A stretch of 64,000 bases of DNA. Origin: Mycobacterium kansasii ATCC 12478 (GTDB taxonomy: Bacteria > Actinomycetota > Actinomycetes > Mycobacteriales > Mycobacteriaceae). This document shows positions 9,149 through 18,529 of the stretch, one piece after another. The notes below the pieces were generated by a model. It searched no databases. It was not told the DNA's origin and worked only from the letters and a program-made list of their open reading frames with translations. Within the stretch, counting starts at the first letter, position 1. Each line of letters opens with the position of its first letter. A program made the translations under genes and the position numbers. The stretch is taken from assembly GCF_000157895.3 (NCBI RefSeq), contig NC_022663.1, positions 4,588,001-4,652,000 of the forward strand, in the 5' to 3' direction.

Positions 9149-9913
9149 TCAGTGCTGGCAGGTAGGGCACCAAAACTGGACTCGCCCGGCGCCGGCACCG
9201 GCGTGGAGGCACTCGATGCAGGTTCCACAGCGCCGGCAAGGCTCCCCGGCGCGTCCGTAGACCCACAGCCGCCGACCGGCCCGGGTGTCGCCGGTGGTGC
9301 AGCGACTCCAGCGAAAACGGTTGGCCCACAGCATCGTTCGCGCACGAGTGGCTAGGCGCTGTGGATCGGCGATGGCGCTGACCGGCGCCGTCGGCAGATG
9401 TCCACTGACGAAACACAGCTCGTTGCAGTAGACATTGCCGATCCCGGCCAGTACACGCTGATCGAGCAGCGCCTCGGCGATGGGCCGGTCCGGATCGGCG
9501 GCCAGATTGGCGGCCGCAACCGCAGCATCCCAATCCTCGCCCAAAAGGTCGGGTCCCAGATGCGCGACGACGGCGCCGTCGTTGTCATGGTCCAGCAGCT
9601 CCAGCACGCCCAGGTCGACACCGACCGCCCGAATGTTGTCTGCCTCCAAGACGATTCGCGCCCGATGATCCACCCGCACCGAGTGCTCGGCAACTCGCCA
9701 GCTGCCGTCCATCTTCAAATGGGAGTGAATGCTGACTCCGCCGACTCTGATGAACAGATGCTTACCCCGACTGAGCACCTCGTCGACCATGTGCCCGCTG
9801 AGGTCGACTGCGGCAAACCGCGGCACCCGGATATCGCAGCGGGTCAGCGTCCGGCCGGCCAGCTGTTGCCGCAATACGACTGCCGTATGCCAGACGGTGT
9901 CACCCTCGGGCAT
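9149..9913 (-). CDS. nei2: Formamidopyrimidine-DNA glycosylase family, endonuclease VIII-like (Nei2)
   Basis: 254 residues. Base-excision repair glycosylase/AP lyase for oxidised bases. Processed Pro2 nucleophile and Glu3 are present (MPEGDT), with the conserved Lys51 in SRGKHLF. The helix-two-turn-helix region (LLDQRVLAGIGNVYCNE) lies mid-protein. A C-terminal zinc finger is formed by Cys226/Cys229 and Cys249/Cys252. It lies 3 bases downstream of lhr on the same strand, so the two are probably co-transcribed. The assignment to the Nei2 branch rests on synteny with H37Rv. Confidence 0.92.
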   Translation of the reverse strand: MPEGDTVWHTAVVLRQQLAGRTLTRCDIRVPRFAAVDLSGHMVDEVLSRGKHLFIRVGGVSIHSHLKMDGSWRVAEHSVRVDHRARIVLEADNIRAVGVDLGVLELLDHDNDGAVVAHLGPDLLGEDWDAAVAAANLAADPDRPIAEALLDQRVLAGIGNVYCNELCFVSGHLPTAPVSAIADPQRLATRARTMLWANRFRWSRCTTGDTRAGRRLWVYGRAGEPCRRCGTCIECLHAGAGAGRVQFWCPTCQH

Positions 9914-9916
9914 GGC

Positions 9917-12900
9917 TCATCGCAATCGCAAACCGCGCGGGGTGCGGACGAACCCGGCCTCGGCCAGAGCGTCGGTCACCGAGCCCGGCCCGCCGGGTTG
10001 CAGCACCGGTATCCCGTCGACCCGCTCGACCAGGATCGAGGCGACCCGGCGGGCCGCCACCAGATCGGCCACCGCGATGGCCGCCGCGTGGCTGGCGCCC
10101 GGGTCGGCGGTGAAGGTCAGCAGCGTTCGGCCGCCACGCTCGAGGAACCACGCCAATTCGCCGTCCACCAGCACGACCAGCGCCCCGGCCTTGCGGCCCG
10201 GCCGGGCCGCGCCCTCACGGTCGGCGCCCGGCCAGGGCAGTGCCGCGCCGTAGGGGTTGGCCGGGTCGGCGGCGGCCAGTACGACGGCCCGGTACTCCGG
10301 CCGCTGCGGGTCGATCCCGTCGAGGTAGCTGCGCAGCCGGTCCACGGTGGACGCGACGGCGAACTGAGCGCCGCCCAGCGACTCGACGAAGTAGCCGCGT
10401 TGGCAGCGGCCGGCCTCCTCGAACGCGCTCAGCACCTTGTACAGGGTCGCGAACCCGCCGGGCACACCTTCGGCGGCCGCCGCGCCCTTGGTCAACACGC
10501 CGTGGCGGTTCAACAGCAGCTCGGCGTGATAGTGGGCCTGCAGCGTGGAGTCCGGTTCGGCAGTCGGCAGCGCCGACCATCGCCCCGCCACGGTGGGGTC
10601 CGGGGCACGGGCCTGGGCATGCGCGACGCTGTATCGGCTCAGCCGCGGCGGGCGGTGTCCGCGGTGTGCGGGGGCGGACCGCTTGCGGGCACCCGGGCCG
10701 CCGCCGAGGATCGCGCGCACCGGCGCGAAGGTGTCGCCGGTGACCCAGCCGGCCCAGATCAGTTCCCAGAGAGCGGTTTTGAGGTCCGTCTCGGTATGTC
10801 CGTTTCCGGTGAGCTGGCGGAAGAAGTACGCGCCACCGCCGGTCAGCATGTCCAGGATTACCCGATGGGCGTCGGTCAGCTCGATCTCGGCTGGCTGGTT
10901 GGCTGGCAATGCCAGCGTCAAGGGCGCGGAATCGGCGAGGTGCAGGCTGACCCAGCCGTCACTGCCCGAGATCAACCCGGCGCCCGACCAGATGACCTCG
11001 CCGCTGGCGAGCAGCTCGTCGAGCATCGCCGGTGAATAGTCGCGGACTCGCGGGGCCAGCACCAGTGGCTCCAGCGCCGAAGCCGGAATCCGCGCGCCGG
11101 CAAGCTGATCGATCACCGCCGCGAGCCGGTCGACGCCGCCTGTGTCGGTGGCGCCCACGTGGTGCCATTCCGGTAGGAAGCGCCCGTAGGCCGTGGTGCT
11201 GACCGGCTCGACCTGGGCCCGCAGCGCGGCCAGCGACCGGCGCCGCAGAATCCGCAGCACCTCGGCGTCGCACCATTGCTGCGATCCGACGCCGCCCGGC
11301 GCCGCGGCGACGACGAAGTCGCCGCGTACCAGCCGCCCGTCACCGGCCAGCCGGCCCAGCACGTCGGTAGTCACCCGCAGACCCAGGCCGAACCGGGCCG
11401 CGGCCTCGGCGGTGGTGAACGGCGTGTGGGTGCGCGCGTAGCGGCCCAGCAGCTCGCCCAGTGGATCAGCCACTTCCTCGGTGAACGTCGCCGGCAGCCC
11501 CACCGGAACCGCCGCGCCGACGCCGTCGCGCAGCCGGCCGATGTCTTCGACGGCCACCCACCAGTTGCGGCCGGCGAAGGACACCGTCAGTGCGCGCCGG
11601 GCCGCGCGCAACCCCTCCAGCCACCCCCCGACGTCGGGCGCGCCCGCGCGTGCGGCGACCTCGTCCTCGGTGAGCGGACCCAGCAACCGCAGCAGGTCCG
11701 CTACGCCTTCGGCGTCGCGGGCCGCCCGGTCGGCCGTCAGGTGCTGCAACTGGCGACCGGTCGCGACGATGACCTCCGGGTCCAGCAGCTCACGCAACTC
11801 GACGCGGCCCAGCAGCTCGGCCAGCAGCGTGCTGTCCAGCGACAGCGCCGCCGCGCGGCGCTCGGCCAGCGGGACATCGCCCTCGTAGATGAACGCACCG
11901 ACGTAGCCGAACAACAGTGAGGCGGCGAACGGGGAGGGTGTGGCCGTGTCGGCCTCGGCTATCCGCACCCGGCGCTGGGCGATATCGGCCATCAAGCGGG
12001 TCAAGGTCGGGCCGTCGTAGACGTCTTGCAGGCACTCGCGGACGGTTTCCAGCACGATCGGGAAGTCGGGATATTTGCGGGCCACCTCGAGCAACTGGGC
12101 GGCGCGCTGGCGCTGGTGCCACAACGGCGAGCGGCGGCCGGGGTGGCGACGGGGCAGCAGCAAAGCCCGCGCCGCCGACTCCCGGAACCGGGAGGCGAAC
12201 AGTGCCGACTCGCCCACCTCGGCGGTGATGACGTCGTCGATCTCCTCGGCGTCGAAAACGAAAAGTTCCGCGCCGGGTGGTGTGTCCCCGGTGTCGGGCA
12301 GCCGAACCACGATGCCGTCGTCGGAGGCGGTGGGCTTCTCGTCGATGTCGTAGCGCTCCCGCAGCCGCCGGCCCACCGCCAGCGCCAGCGGTCCGTGCAC
12401 CCGCAGCCCGTACGGGGAGTGCAGGATCACCCGCCAATCGCCCAGCTCGTCGCGGAACCGCTCGACCAGCAGGGTGGTGTCGGTGGGCACCACCCGGGTG
12501 GCGGCCCGCTGGTCGTCCAGCAGGCCCCACAGGTTGTCGGTCGCGTAGTCGTCGAAACTCAAAGCGGCACAACGCTTGCCGAATTCGTCGCGATTCAGGC
12601 GGGCCAGCTCGCCGGTCAGCGCGCCCAGCGCGGCGCCGAGCTCGGCCGAGCGGCCGACGTCGTCGCCACGCCAGAACGGCAGCCGGGCCGGCTGGCCCGG
12701 CGCGGGAATCACCAGCACCCGATCGTGGGTGATCTCGGTGATCCGCCAGCTGGTGGCCCCCAGCGAGATCACGTCGCCGGGGCGCGACTCGTACACCATC
12801 TCTTCGTCGAGTTCGCCTACCCGCGAGGGCTTTTCGGTGGCCAGCCACACGGTGAACAGCCCGCGGTCGGGGATGGCGCCGCCGGAGGTGACGGCGAGCC

Positions 12901-14470
12901 GCTGCGCGCCCGGACGCGCGGTCAGCGTGCCGGTATCGCGGTCGTAGACCAACCGCGGCCGCAGCTCGGCGAACTCGGTGGACGGGTACTTACCGGACAG
13001 CAGATCCAGGGTGGCCTCGAACGCGCCGCGCGGCAGGGTCGCGAACGGGGCACTGCGGCGCACGGTGTCGAACCAGCGGTCGGCGTTCAGCGGCTCCAGC
13101 GCGGCCGCCGCCACGGTGTGCTGGGCCAGGATGTCCAGCGGATTGGCCGGCACCCGCATGGTCTCGATCTGGCCGGCCAGCATGCGCTGGACGCTCACCG
13201 CACAGCCGAGCAGGTCGGTGCGGTGCTTGGGAAACAGCACGCCCCGCGAGATCTCGCCGACCTGATGGCCGGCCCGCCCGATGCGTTGCAGGCCGTTGGC
13301 CACCGACGGCGGCGCCTCAACCTGGATCACCAGATCCACCGCACCCATGTCGATGCCCAGCTCCAGGCTCGACGTCGCCACCACCGCCCTGAGTAGCCCG
13401 CGTTTCAGGTCTTCCTCGACCAGGGCGCGCTGCTCCTTGCTGACCGATCCGTGATGGGCGCGCGCCAACAGCAGCGGGGCGCCGAAGCTCTGGCCGCTTG
13501 CCATGATGTGGGCCGGCGCGCCGCCGGCCACCTTCGGGTTGGTCTTCTGATCAGGCGCGGCGGGAAGCTCCTCGCCGCAGCGTTCGGCGTGAATTTCGTT
13601 GAGCCGCGCGGTGAGTCGTTCGGCCAGCCGCCGCGAGTTGGCGAACACGATGGTCGAGTTGTGCGCTTCGATCAGGTCGACCAGCCGGGCCTCGACATCG
13701 GGCCAGATCGAGTTGTTCGCCAGGTTGGCCATGTCGGGCACCGGCACCTGCACGGACAGCTCCAGTGTCTTGGCCGCGGGGGGAGCGACGATGGTGGTCG
13801 GCGACCGTCCGGATAAGAACCGGGCGAGTTCCTCGGGCGGACGCACCGTCGCCGACAGGCCGATGCGCTGTGCTCGGCGCCTTCCAGCCGGCCCCGGCGC
13901 CAAGTCGTCGAGGCGCTCCAGCGACAGCGCCAGATGAGCGCCCCTCTTGGTGGCCGCGATGGCGTGGATCTCGTCGACGATCACGGTCTCGACGTTGGCC
14001 AGCGTCTCGCGGGCGGCCGAGGTCAACATCAAGAACAGCGACTCCGGCGTGGTGATCAGCACGTCGGGCGGCCGCGCGATGAGCTGCCGTCGTGCCGCGG
14101 GCGGGGTGTCGCCGGAGCGGACTCCGACGCTGATGTCGGGCGCGGGTAGACCCCGGCGCTCCGCCAGCCGGGTCAGCCCCGCCAGTGGGGTGCGCAGGTT
14201 GCGCTCGACGTCGACCCCGAGCGCCTTGAGCGGCGAGACGTAGAGGACGCGGGTTCCGGCCTGCCGATCCGGCGCGGCGGCCAGGCTGTCGAGCGCCCAC
14301 AGGAAGGCGGCCAATGTCTTGCCGGAGCCCGTCGGAGCAATGACCAAGGTGTTGTCGCCGGCGGCGATGGCGGCCCAGGCACTGGCCTGCGCGGCGGTGG
14401 GCGCGGCGAAAGTGCTGGCGAACCAGTCGCGGGTGATCGCGCTGAATCGCCCTAGCGGGTCAAAGCTCAC
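9917..14470 (-). CDS. lhr: Lhr, large ATP-dependent DNA repair helicase
   Basis: 1517 residues, GTG start. Superfamily 2 helicase: Walker A APTGSGKT at 45-52, DEIH box at 166-169, motif III LSATV at about 205-210, and a second RecA domain with SSLELGID and the motif VI QRIGRAGHQ. This is followed by the winged-helix and Lhr-specific C-terminal domains that give the protein its great length. Mycobacterial Lhr is a 3'-5' translocase that unwinds RNA:DNA hybrids and is induced by DNA damage. Coupling to the glycosylase gene nei2 suggests joint action in repair. Length and domain order are normal. Confidence 0.95.
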   Translation of the reverse strand: MSFDPLGRFSAITRDWFASTFAAPTAAQASAWAAIAAGDNTLVIAPTGSGKTLAAFLWALDSLAAAPDRQAGTRVLYVSPLKALGVDVERNLRTPLAGLTRLAERRGLPAPDISVGVRSGDTPPAARRQLIARPPDVLITTPESLFLMLTSAARETLANVETVIVDEIHAIAATKRGAHLALSLERLDDLAPGPAGRRRAQRIGLSATVRPPEELARFLSGRSPTTIVAPPAAKTLELSVQVPVPDMANLANNSIWPDVEARLVDLIEAHNSTIVFANSRRLAERLTARLNEIHAERCGEELPAAPDQKTNPKVAGGAPAHIMASGQSFGAPLLLARAHHGSVSKEQRALVEEDLKRGLLRAVVATSSLELGIDMGAVDLVIQVEAPPSVANGLQRIGRAGHQVGEISRGVLFPKHRTDLLGCAVSVQRMLAGQIETMRVPANPLDILAQHTVAAAALEPLNADRWFDTVRRSAPFATLPRGAFEATLDLLSGKYPSTEFAELRPRLVYDRDTGTLTARPGAQRLAVTSGGAIPDRGLFTVWLATEKPSRVGELDEEMVYESRPGDVISLGATSWRITEITHDRVLVIPAPGQPARLPFWRGDDVGRSAELGAALGALTGELARLNRDEFGKRCAALSFDDYATDNLWGLLDDQRAATRVVPTDTTLLVERFRDELGDWRVILHSPYGLRVHGPLALAVGRRLRERYDIDEKPTASDDGIVVRLPDTGDTPPGAELFVFDAEEIDDVITAEVGESALFASRFRESAARALLLPRRHPGRRSPLWHQRQRAAQLLEVARKYPDFPIVLETVRECLQDVYDGPTLTRLMADIAQRRVRIAEADTATPSPFAASLLFGYVGAFIYEGDVPLAERRAAALSLDSTLLAELLGRVELRELLDPEVIVATGRQLQHLTADRAARDAEGVADLLRLLGPLTEDEVAARAGAPDVGGWLEGLRAARRALTVSFAGRNWWVAVEDIGRLRDGVGAAVPVGLPATFTEEVADPLGELLGRYARTHTPFTTAEAAARFGLGLRVTTDVLGRLAGDGRLVRGDFVVAAAPGGVGSQQWCDAEVLRILRRRSLAALRAQVEPVSTTAYGRFLPEWHHVGATDTGGVDRLAAVIDQLAGARIPASALEPLVLAPRVRDYSPAMLDELLASGEVIWSGAGLISGSDGWVSLHLADSAPLTLALPANQPAEIELTDAHRVILDMLTGGGAYFFRQLTGNGHTETDLKTALWELIWAGWVTGDTFAPVRAILGGGPGARKRSAPAHRGHRPPRLSRYSVAHAQARAPDPTVAGRWSALPTAEPDSTLQAHYHAELLLNRHGVLTKGAAAAEGVPGGFATLYKVLSAFEEAGRCQRGYFVESLGGAQFAVASTVDRLRSYLDGIDPQRPEYRAVVLAAADPANPYGAALPWPGADREGAARPGRKAGALVVLVDGELAWFLERGGRTLLTFTADPGASHAAAIAVADLVAARRVASILVERVDGIPVLQPGGPGSVTDALAEAGFVRTPRGLRLR

Positions 14471-14500
14471 CTGACCATCGTGCCAATGGGTACCGACAAC

Positions 14501-15178
14501 TCACCGTTGCGGCAAGTCGCGTGCGGTCGCCATCGCATGGGCCAGTTGCTCGGGAATCTGTGGCACCCGGGCTATCGCGTCCAGCAGGTTGTGCGCACAG
14601 GCGTCGGCAAGGCGGTCGGCGTCGGTGGTGGGGTCCATGATCCGCTGCCGGCAGATTTCGAAGGTGAACGCGATCCAGCCGAAGATGATCACCCGCAGGT
14701 CTCGCTCGACCTCCGGCTCCAGCGCGCTGCTGCCCGGGATGCCGCTGACGACCTCGCCGATGCGGGTCATGACGTGTTCCATCTGGCGGTTCTTGGCTTC
14801 GTCGTCGATGCCCAGCAGAACCGGGTCCGACCGGCCCAGGCCGACATAGGCGGCCCAGGCTGCTTCCGGGTTCTGCTGGTGATAGGCCATATAGGCCAGC
14901 ACGCCGGTGCGGATCTCTTCGAACATCGTCAGGCCAGGGGCGGGCGGCTTGTTGGTGGCCGCATACAGCCGGTCCGCCTCGTCCTTGACGACGGCGGCGA
15001 AGAACGCCCGCTTGTCGGGGAAGTAGTGATACATCAGGGCGCGCGATACCCCGGCGCGCTCCGCGATCTCGTCGATGCGGACCTCGTCGTAAGGTCGCTT
15101 TCCGAAAACTTCCGCCCCCAGGGCCAGCAGTTCGGCGCGTCGGTCCTCAGGGGATAACCGCCTCCTGGCTGTCGCCAT
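14501..15178 (-). CDS. TetR family transcriptional regulator
   Basis: 225 residues from the ATG at 15178; the frame extends to 15205. The N-terminal TetR helix-turn-helix is clear (YDEVRIDEIAERAGVSRALMYHYFPDKRAFF, about 32-62). A variable ligand-binding domain follows, with the dimer-helix region FGWIAFTFEICRQ near the C-terminus. It corresponds in position to Rv3295. The ligand is unknown. It sits 30 bases upstream of lhr on the same strand, so it may share its transcript. Convergent or divergent relations give no further clue. Confidence 0.88.
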   Translation of the reverse strand: MATARRRLSPEDRRAELLALGAEVFGKRPYDEVRIDEIAERAGVSRALMYHYFPDKRAFFAAVVKDEADRLYAATNKPPAPGLTMFEEIRTGVLAYMAYHQQNPEAAWAAYVGLGRSDPVLLGIDDEAKNRQMEHVMTRIGEVVSGIPGSSALEPEVERDLRVIIFGWIAFTFEICRQRIMDPTTDADRLADACAHNLLDAIARVPQIPEQLAHAMATARDLPQR

Positions 15179-15226
15179 GGGGACGATATTACTCATGTCG
15201 ACCACCAGCTCCGCTAGACCTGATTC

Positions 15227-16741
15227 TCAGCCGAACTGCACGCCCTGGGCCAGCGGGAGCTCGCGGGAGTAGTTGATCGTGTTGGTGGCGCGGCGCATAT
15301 AGGCCTTCCAGGCGTCCGAACCGGACTCGCGCCCGCCGCCGGTTTGCTTCTCGCCGCCGAATGCGCCGCCGATCTCCGCCCCCGAGGTACCGATGTTCAC
15401 GTTGGCGATTCCACAGTCGGATTCGTCGAGGAAGCGCTGCGCCTCGCGCAGGTCATTGGTGAAGATTGCCGACGAAAGCCCTTGCGGCACCGCATTATTG
15501 AGCGCGATAGCGTCGTCGAGCTCGTCGTAGGCCAGCACGTAGAGAACCGGCGCGAACGTCTCGGTCGCCACGATGGCCGTCTGCGACGGCATCCGGACCA
15601 CGGCGGGCGCAACGTAGTAGGCGCTCGGGTGCTCGGCCTGGTGCCGTTCCCCGCCCATGACCTCACCGCCATCGGCGCGCGCCTGCTCCAGCGCGCCCAC
15701 CATGTCGCGGTAGGCGGTCTCGTGGATGAGCGGGCCGATCAGCGTGGCCGGCACCGACGGGTCGCCCACGGGCAGGTTGCGGAAGGCCTTGGCGACCCGG
15801 GTCACCACGTCGTCGGCTATCGAGCGGTGCACGATCAGCCGGCGCAGGCTGGTGCAGCGCTGGCCGGCGGTGCCGGCGGCGGCGAACACGATGCCGCGCA
15901 CCGCTAGTTCCAGATCGGCCGACGGGGTCACGACGGCCGCATTGTTGCCGCCCAGCTCCAGCAGCGCCCGGCCGAAGCGGGCAGCGACGCGCGGACCGAC
16001 CTGACGGCCCATCCGCACCGAACCGGTCGCCGACACCAGCGCCACCCTAGGGTCGTCGACGAGCAGCTCTCCCAGATCCGCCTCGCCCAGCAGCAGGCCG
16101 CTCACCGAGGGTGGGGCACCGACGTCGGCGGCGGCGCGGGTCAGCAATGCCTGACAGGCCAGCGCCGTCAGCGGTGTCAGCTCCGAGGGCTTCCACACCA
16201 CGGTGTCCCCGCACACCAGCGCCACCGCGATGTTCCACGCCCACACCGCGACCGGGAAGTTGAACGCGGTGATCACCCCGACCACGCCCAGCGGATGCCA
16301 GGTCTCCATCAGCCGGTGTCCCGGGCGCTCCGAGGCGATGGTGCGCCCGTAGAGCTGGCGCGACAGGCCAACCGCGAACTGGCAGATGTCGATCATTTCC
16401 TGGACCTCGCCCAGCGCTTCGGCGGTGATCTTGCCGACTTCTACGGTCACCAGCGTGGCGAGGTCGTCCTGGTGTGTGGCGAGCAGCTCGCCGAGCCGGG
16501 ACACCAGCGCGCCACGCACCGGTGCGGGTGTGTCGCGCCATGTCGAAAACGCTTGTGCCGCTTCGGCGATCGTGCGATCGGCTTGCTCGGGCGTGGTGTA
16601 GGCGAGGGTGAACAACGACTCGCCGGTGATCGGGGTGCTGACCGGCATCCCGTGCCTACCCGGCTCGCCCAGGCCGGCGGTTACCCCGATCGCGTCGAAA
16701 GCCCCCAGGACCCGGTCGCGTAGCTCGCTGGTGCTGGTCAT
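15227..16741 (-). CDS. pcd: Piperideine-6-carboxylate / alpha-aminoadipate semialdehyde dehydrogenase
   Basis: 504 residues, NAD(P)-dependent aldehyde dehydrogenase family. Catalytic Cys296 (in TAGQRCTSL), general base Glu262 (LELGGNN) and the oxyanion Asn in FNFPVAVW (161) are all present. Expected reaction: oxidation of the lysine-derived aminoadipate semialdehyde (cyclic form piperideine-6-carboxylate) to 2-aminoadipate. Context supports this: the neighbouring lat makes the substrate, and the upstream gene encodes a 2-oxoadipate-acting enzyme whose stop overlaps this start (ATGA at 16738-16741), implying translational coupling. Confidence 0.9.
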   Translation of the reverse strand: MTSTSELRDRVLGAFDAIGVTAGLGEPGRHGMPVSTPITGESLFTLAYTTPEQADRTIAEAAQAFSTWRDTPAPVRGALVSRLGELLATHQDDLATLVTVEVGKITAEALGEVQEMIDICQFAVGLSRQLYGRTIASERPGHRLMETWHPLGVVGVITAFNFPVAVWAWNIAVALVCGDTVVWKPSELTPLTALACQALLTRAAADVGAPPSVSGLLLGEADLGELLVDDPRVALVSATGSVRMGRQVGPRVAARFGRALLELGGNNAAVVTPSADLELAVRGIVFAAAGTAGQRCTSLRRLIVHRSIADDVVTRVAKAFRNLPVGDPSVPATLIGPLIHETAYRDMVGALEQARADGGEVMGGERHQAEHPSAYYVAPAVVRMPSQTAIVATETFAPVLYVLAYDELDDAIALNNAVPQGLSSAIFTNDLREAQRFLDESDCGIANVNIGTSGAEIGGAFGGEKQTGGGRESGSDAWKAYMRRATNTINYSRELPLAQGVQFG

Positions 16742-17994
16742 GCGGCAGCCTCCTTGGCCTGTGCTTCATAGAGTGCGTAGGGGTCGTGGATATCGCGTCC
16801 GATTGCCCCGGCCATCCACTCCACGTCGTAGCTGCAATTGTCGACCGCGTCGGCGGCACAGGTATCGCTGCCGTCGCTGTCCAGATTGGAGCGGAAGATT
16901 CCGGCCGCCGAGGCGGGCAGGAAGTCCTCGTAGACGATGGGTGCCGACGGGTCGCCGCCACGGTAGTAGGCCAGACCCTGCGCGGCCAGCTCCGCATCCG
17001 TGGCCGGGAAGTGGTCCCCCCACACGGCGGCCGGGTCGGCATGTGCCATCGCGGTGTCGTAGCGTTCGCGCCCGCGTGGGGTGAGGGCGACACCGCGCGC
17101 CTCGACTTCACCGAAGCGCACCCGCAGGCTGCCCTCGGTGATACGGCCGTCGGCACAGCGAAACAGCCGCGGTTCGGCCAGCGCGCGAAAAGAGGTCTGC
17201 CGCAACAACACGGCGGGTCCCGCGGTGCGCGGCGGGCCCTGAATGGTGTCGATCATGGCGATCCCGCGCCCGCTCATCCGGCGGTACAGCTCGTCGATGT
17301 CCAGCACCCGCGGCGTCAGGTGATTGATGTGGGTGCTGCCGATCCCGGCGATGTCGGCGGCCACCGCCGACACCCGGGACAGCTCGTCGTACCAGGACTT
17401 GTCGATCGGTTCTCGCGACAGCGCGAATGCGGCCACCGCGCCCGCGACGAAAACCTGCGCTTCTGCGGCGTCGCAGCCGCCGTCGGCCGCGATCACCCGC
17501 GCCCGGGCCAGCAGCGCGGGATCGAACAACTGCCGCTGCGCCAGGAAGTTCTGCACGCGGTTGCGCAGCCCGGCATCGAAGAACCGGCTGTCGCCGGTGG
17601 CCAGCATCGACGTGAACACCCGAAACGGGTTGCGCGCCAGTTCATTTGCTTGAATCGGGCGAAACGCGGTGGACACCACGGGAATCGGCGACCGCGCCGA
17701 GCGCAGGTCGTAGCAGCCGACCGGTTCCATGCCGAACGCGGCGAACAGGTCGGCGACGGCGGCGAGCTCGGCAGGGGTGCCCACCCGGATGGCGCCATGC
17801 CGTTCGGCGGTAACCCGCCCCAGTGAGCCCAACCGTTCGGCGTCGCCATGGCGCGCCGCGTAGTCGGCGTTGACCTGCGTGCTCACCTTCACCAGCGTGG
17901 TGTAGGCGGGCACTTCGGCGGCATACCTGGCCGACAGCCCGGCGGCGAAGCGGGCCCGCAGTTGCCAGGTGGCCAGCCTCTTGACCGGACTCAT
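16738..17994 (-). CDS. DUF1338 / HglS-like 2-oxoadipate dioxygenase-decarboxylase
   Basis: 418 residues from the ATG at 17994. VOC-fold metalloenzyme of the DUF1338 (YdcJ/HglS) family, whose Pseudomonas member converts 2-oxoadipate to 2-hydroxyglutarate with O2 in lysine catabolism. Candidate metal ligands are His in TAERHGAIR, His in THINHLTPR and Glu in FGEVEARG, in family order. The Arg-containing YDLRSARSPIPVVSTAFRP segment is also conserved. It sits between lat/lrpA and pcd and is coupled to pcd by an ATGA overlap, which makes a lysine-to-2-hydroxyglutarate route likely. The function is inferred from family and context. It matches H37Rv Rv3292, usually annotated hypothetical. Confidence 0.82.
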   Translation of the reverse strand: MSPVKRLATWQLRARFAAGLSARYAAEVPAYTTLVKVSTQVNADYAARHGDAERLGSLGRVTAERHGAIRVGTPAELAAVADLFAAFGMEPVGCYDLRSARSPIPVVSTAFRPIQANELARNPFRVFTSMLATGDSRFFDAGLRNRVQNFLAQRQLFDPALLARARVIAADGGCDAAEAQVFVAGAVAAFALSREPIDKSWYDELSRVSAVAADIAGIGSTHINHLTPRVLDIDELYRRMSGRGIAMIDTIQGPPRTAGPAVLLRQTSFRALAEPRLFRCADGRITEGSLRVRFGEVEARGVALTPRGRERYDTAMAHADPAAVWGDHFPATDAELAAQGLAYYRGGDPSAPIVYEDFLPASAAGIFRSNLDSDGSDTCAADAVDNCSYDVEWMAGAIGRDIHDPYALYEAQAKEAAA

Positions 17995-18012
17995 CGGGTG
18001 CCGCCGCTGCGA

Positions 18013-18018
18013 TAGTCT
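18013..18018 (+). promoter_or_regulatory. Candidate -10 element for a leaderless lrpA transcript
   Basis: TAGTCT fits the mycobacterial TANNNT -10 pattern and ends 6 bases before the lrpA ATG, so transcription would start at or near the first codon. Only 30 bases separate lrpA from the divergent HglS-like gene, leaving no room for a conventional leader on both sides. Autoregulation by LrpA from this gap is plausible but not shown. Confidence 0.4.
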
Positions 18019-18024
18019 CCGGCC

Positions 18025-18477
18025 ATGGCTGACAAGCTCGACGACATCGACCGGATCCTGGTGCGCGAGCTGGTCGCAGACGGGCGTGCCACCCTCGCGG
18101 AGCTGGCCGCCAGCGCGGGCCTCTCGGTCTCCGCGGTCCAGTCGCGGGTACGCCGGCTGGAGTCGCGCGGCGTGGTGACCGGGTATTCGGCGAAGGTCAA
18201 CCCGGAGGCCGTAGGGCACCTGCTGTCAGCGTTCGTGGCCATCACTCCTCTGGACCCTTCCCAACCCGATGATGCGCCCGCCCGGCTGGAACACATCGAC
18301 GAAATCGAAGCGTGTCACTCCGTGGCCGGCGAGGAGAGTTACGTCCTGCTGGTGCGCGTCGAGTCCGCCCGGGCCCTGGAGGACCTGCTGCAGCGAATCC
18401 GGACAGCCGCCAACGTGCGCACTCGAAGCACCATCATCCTGAATACTTTTTACAGCGATCGGCAGTTCATACCATAA
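18025..18477 (+). CDS. lrpA: LrpA, Lrp/AsnC family regulator
   Basis: 150 residues. N-terminal winged helix-turn-helix (LDDIDRILVRELVADGRATLAELAASAGLSVSAVQSRVRRLE, residues 5-50) joined to an Lrp/AsnC ligand-binding (RAM) domain (about 70-145, with CHSVAGEESYVLLVRV). Members form octamers that sense amino acids. In mycobacteria this protein controls the neighbouring lat gene and responds to starvation. It is transcribed divergently from the HglS-pcd operon and lies 52 bases upstream of lat on the same strand, a position that suits control of the whole lysine locus. Confidence 0.92.
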   Translation: MADKLDDIDRILVRELVADGRATLAELAASAGLSVSAVQSRVRRLESRGVVTGYSAKVNPEAVGHLLSAFVAITPLDPSQPDDAPARLEHIDEIEACHSVAGEESYVLLVRVESARALEDLLQRIRTAANVRTRSTIILNTFYSDRQFIP

Positions 18478-18529
18478 TCATTCCGATAGATATCATCTGA
18501 CTCCGTAAAATCACGGCTAGCATGGTGAT

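Noticed and set aside
9398..13396. Long plus-strand frames opposite nei2 and lhr
   Set aside because: Typical high-GC shadow frames of the large lhr and nei2 genes; no domains or ribosome sites.
17995..18219. 75-residue upstream extension of the HglS-like protein
   Set aside because: It lies antisense over lrpA and is not family-like; the ATG at 17994 is preferred.
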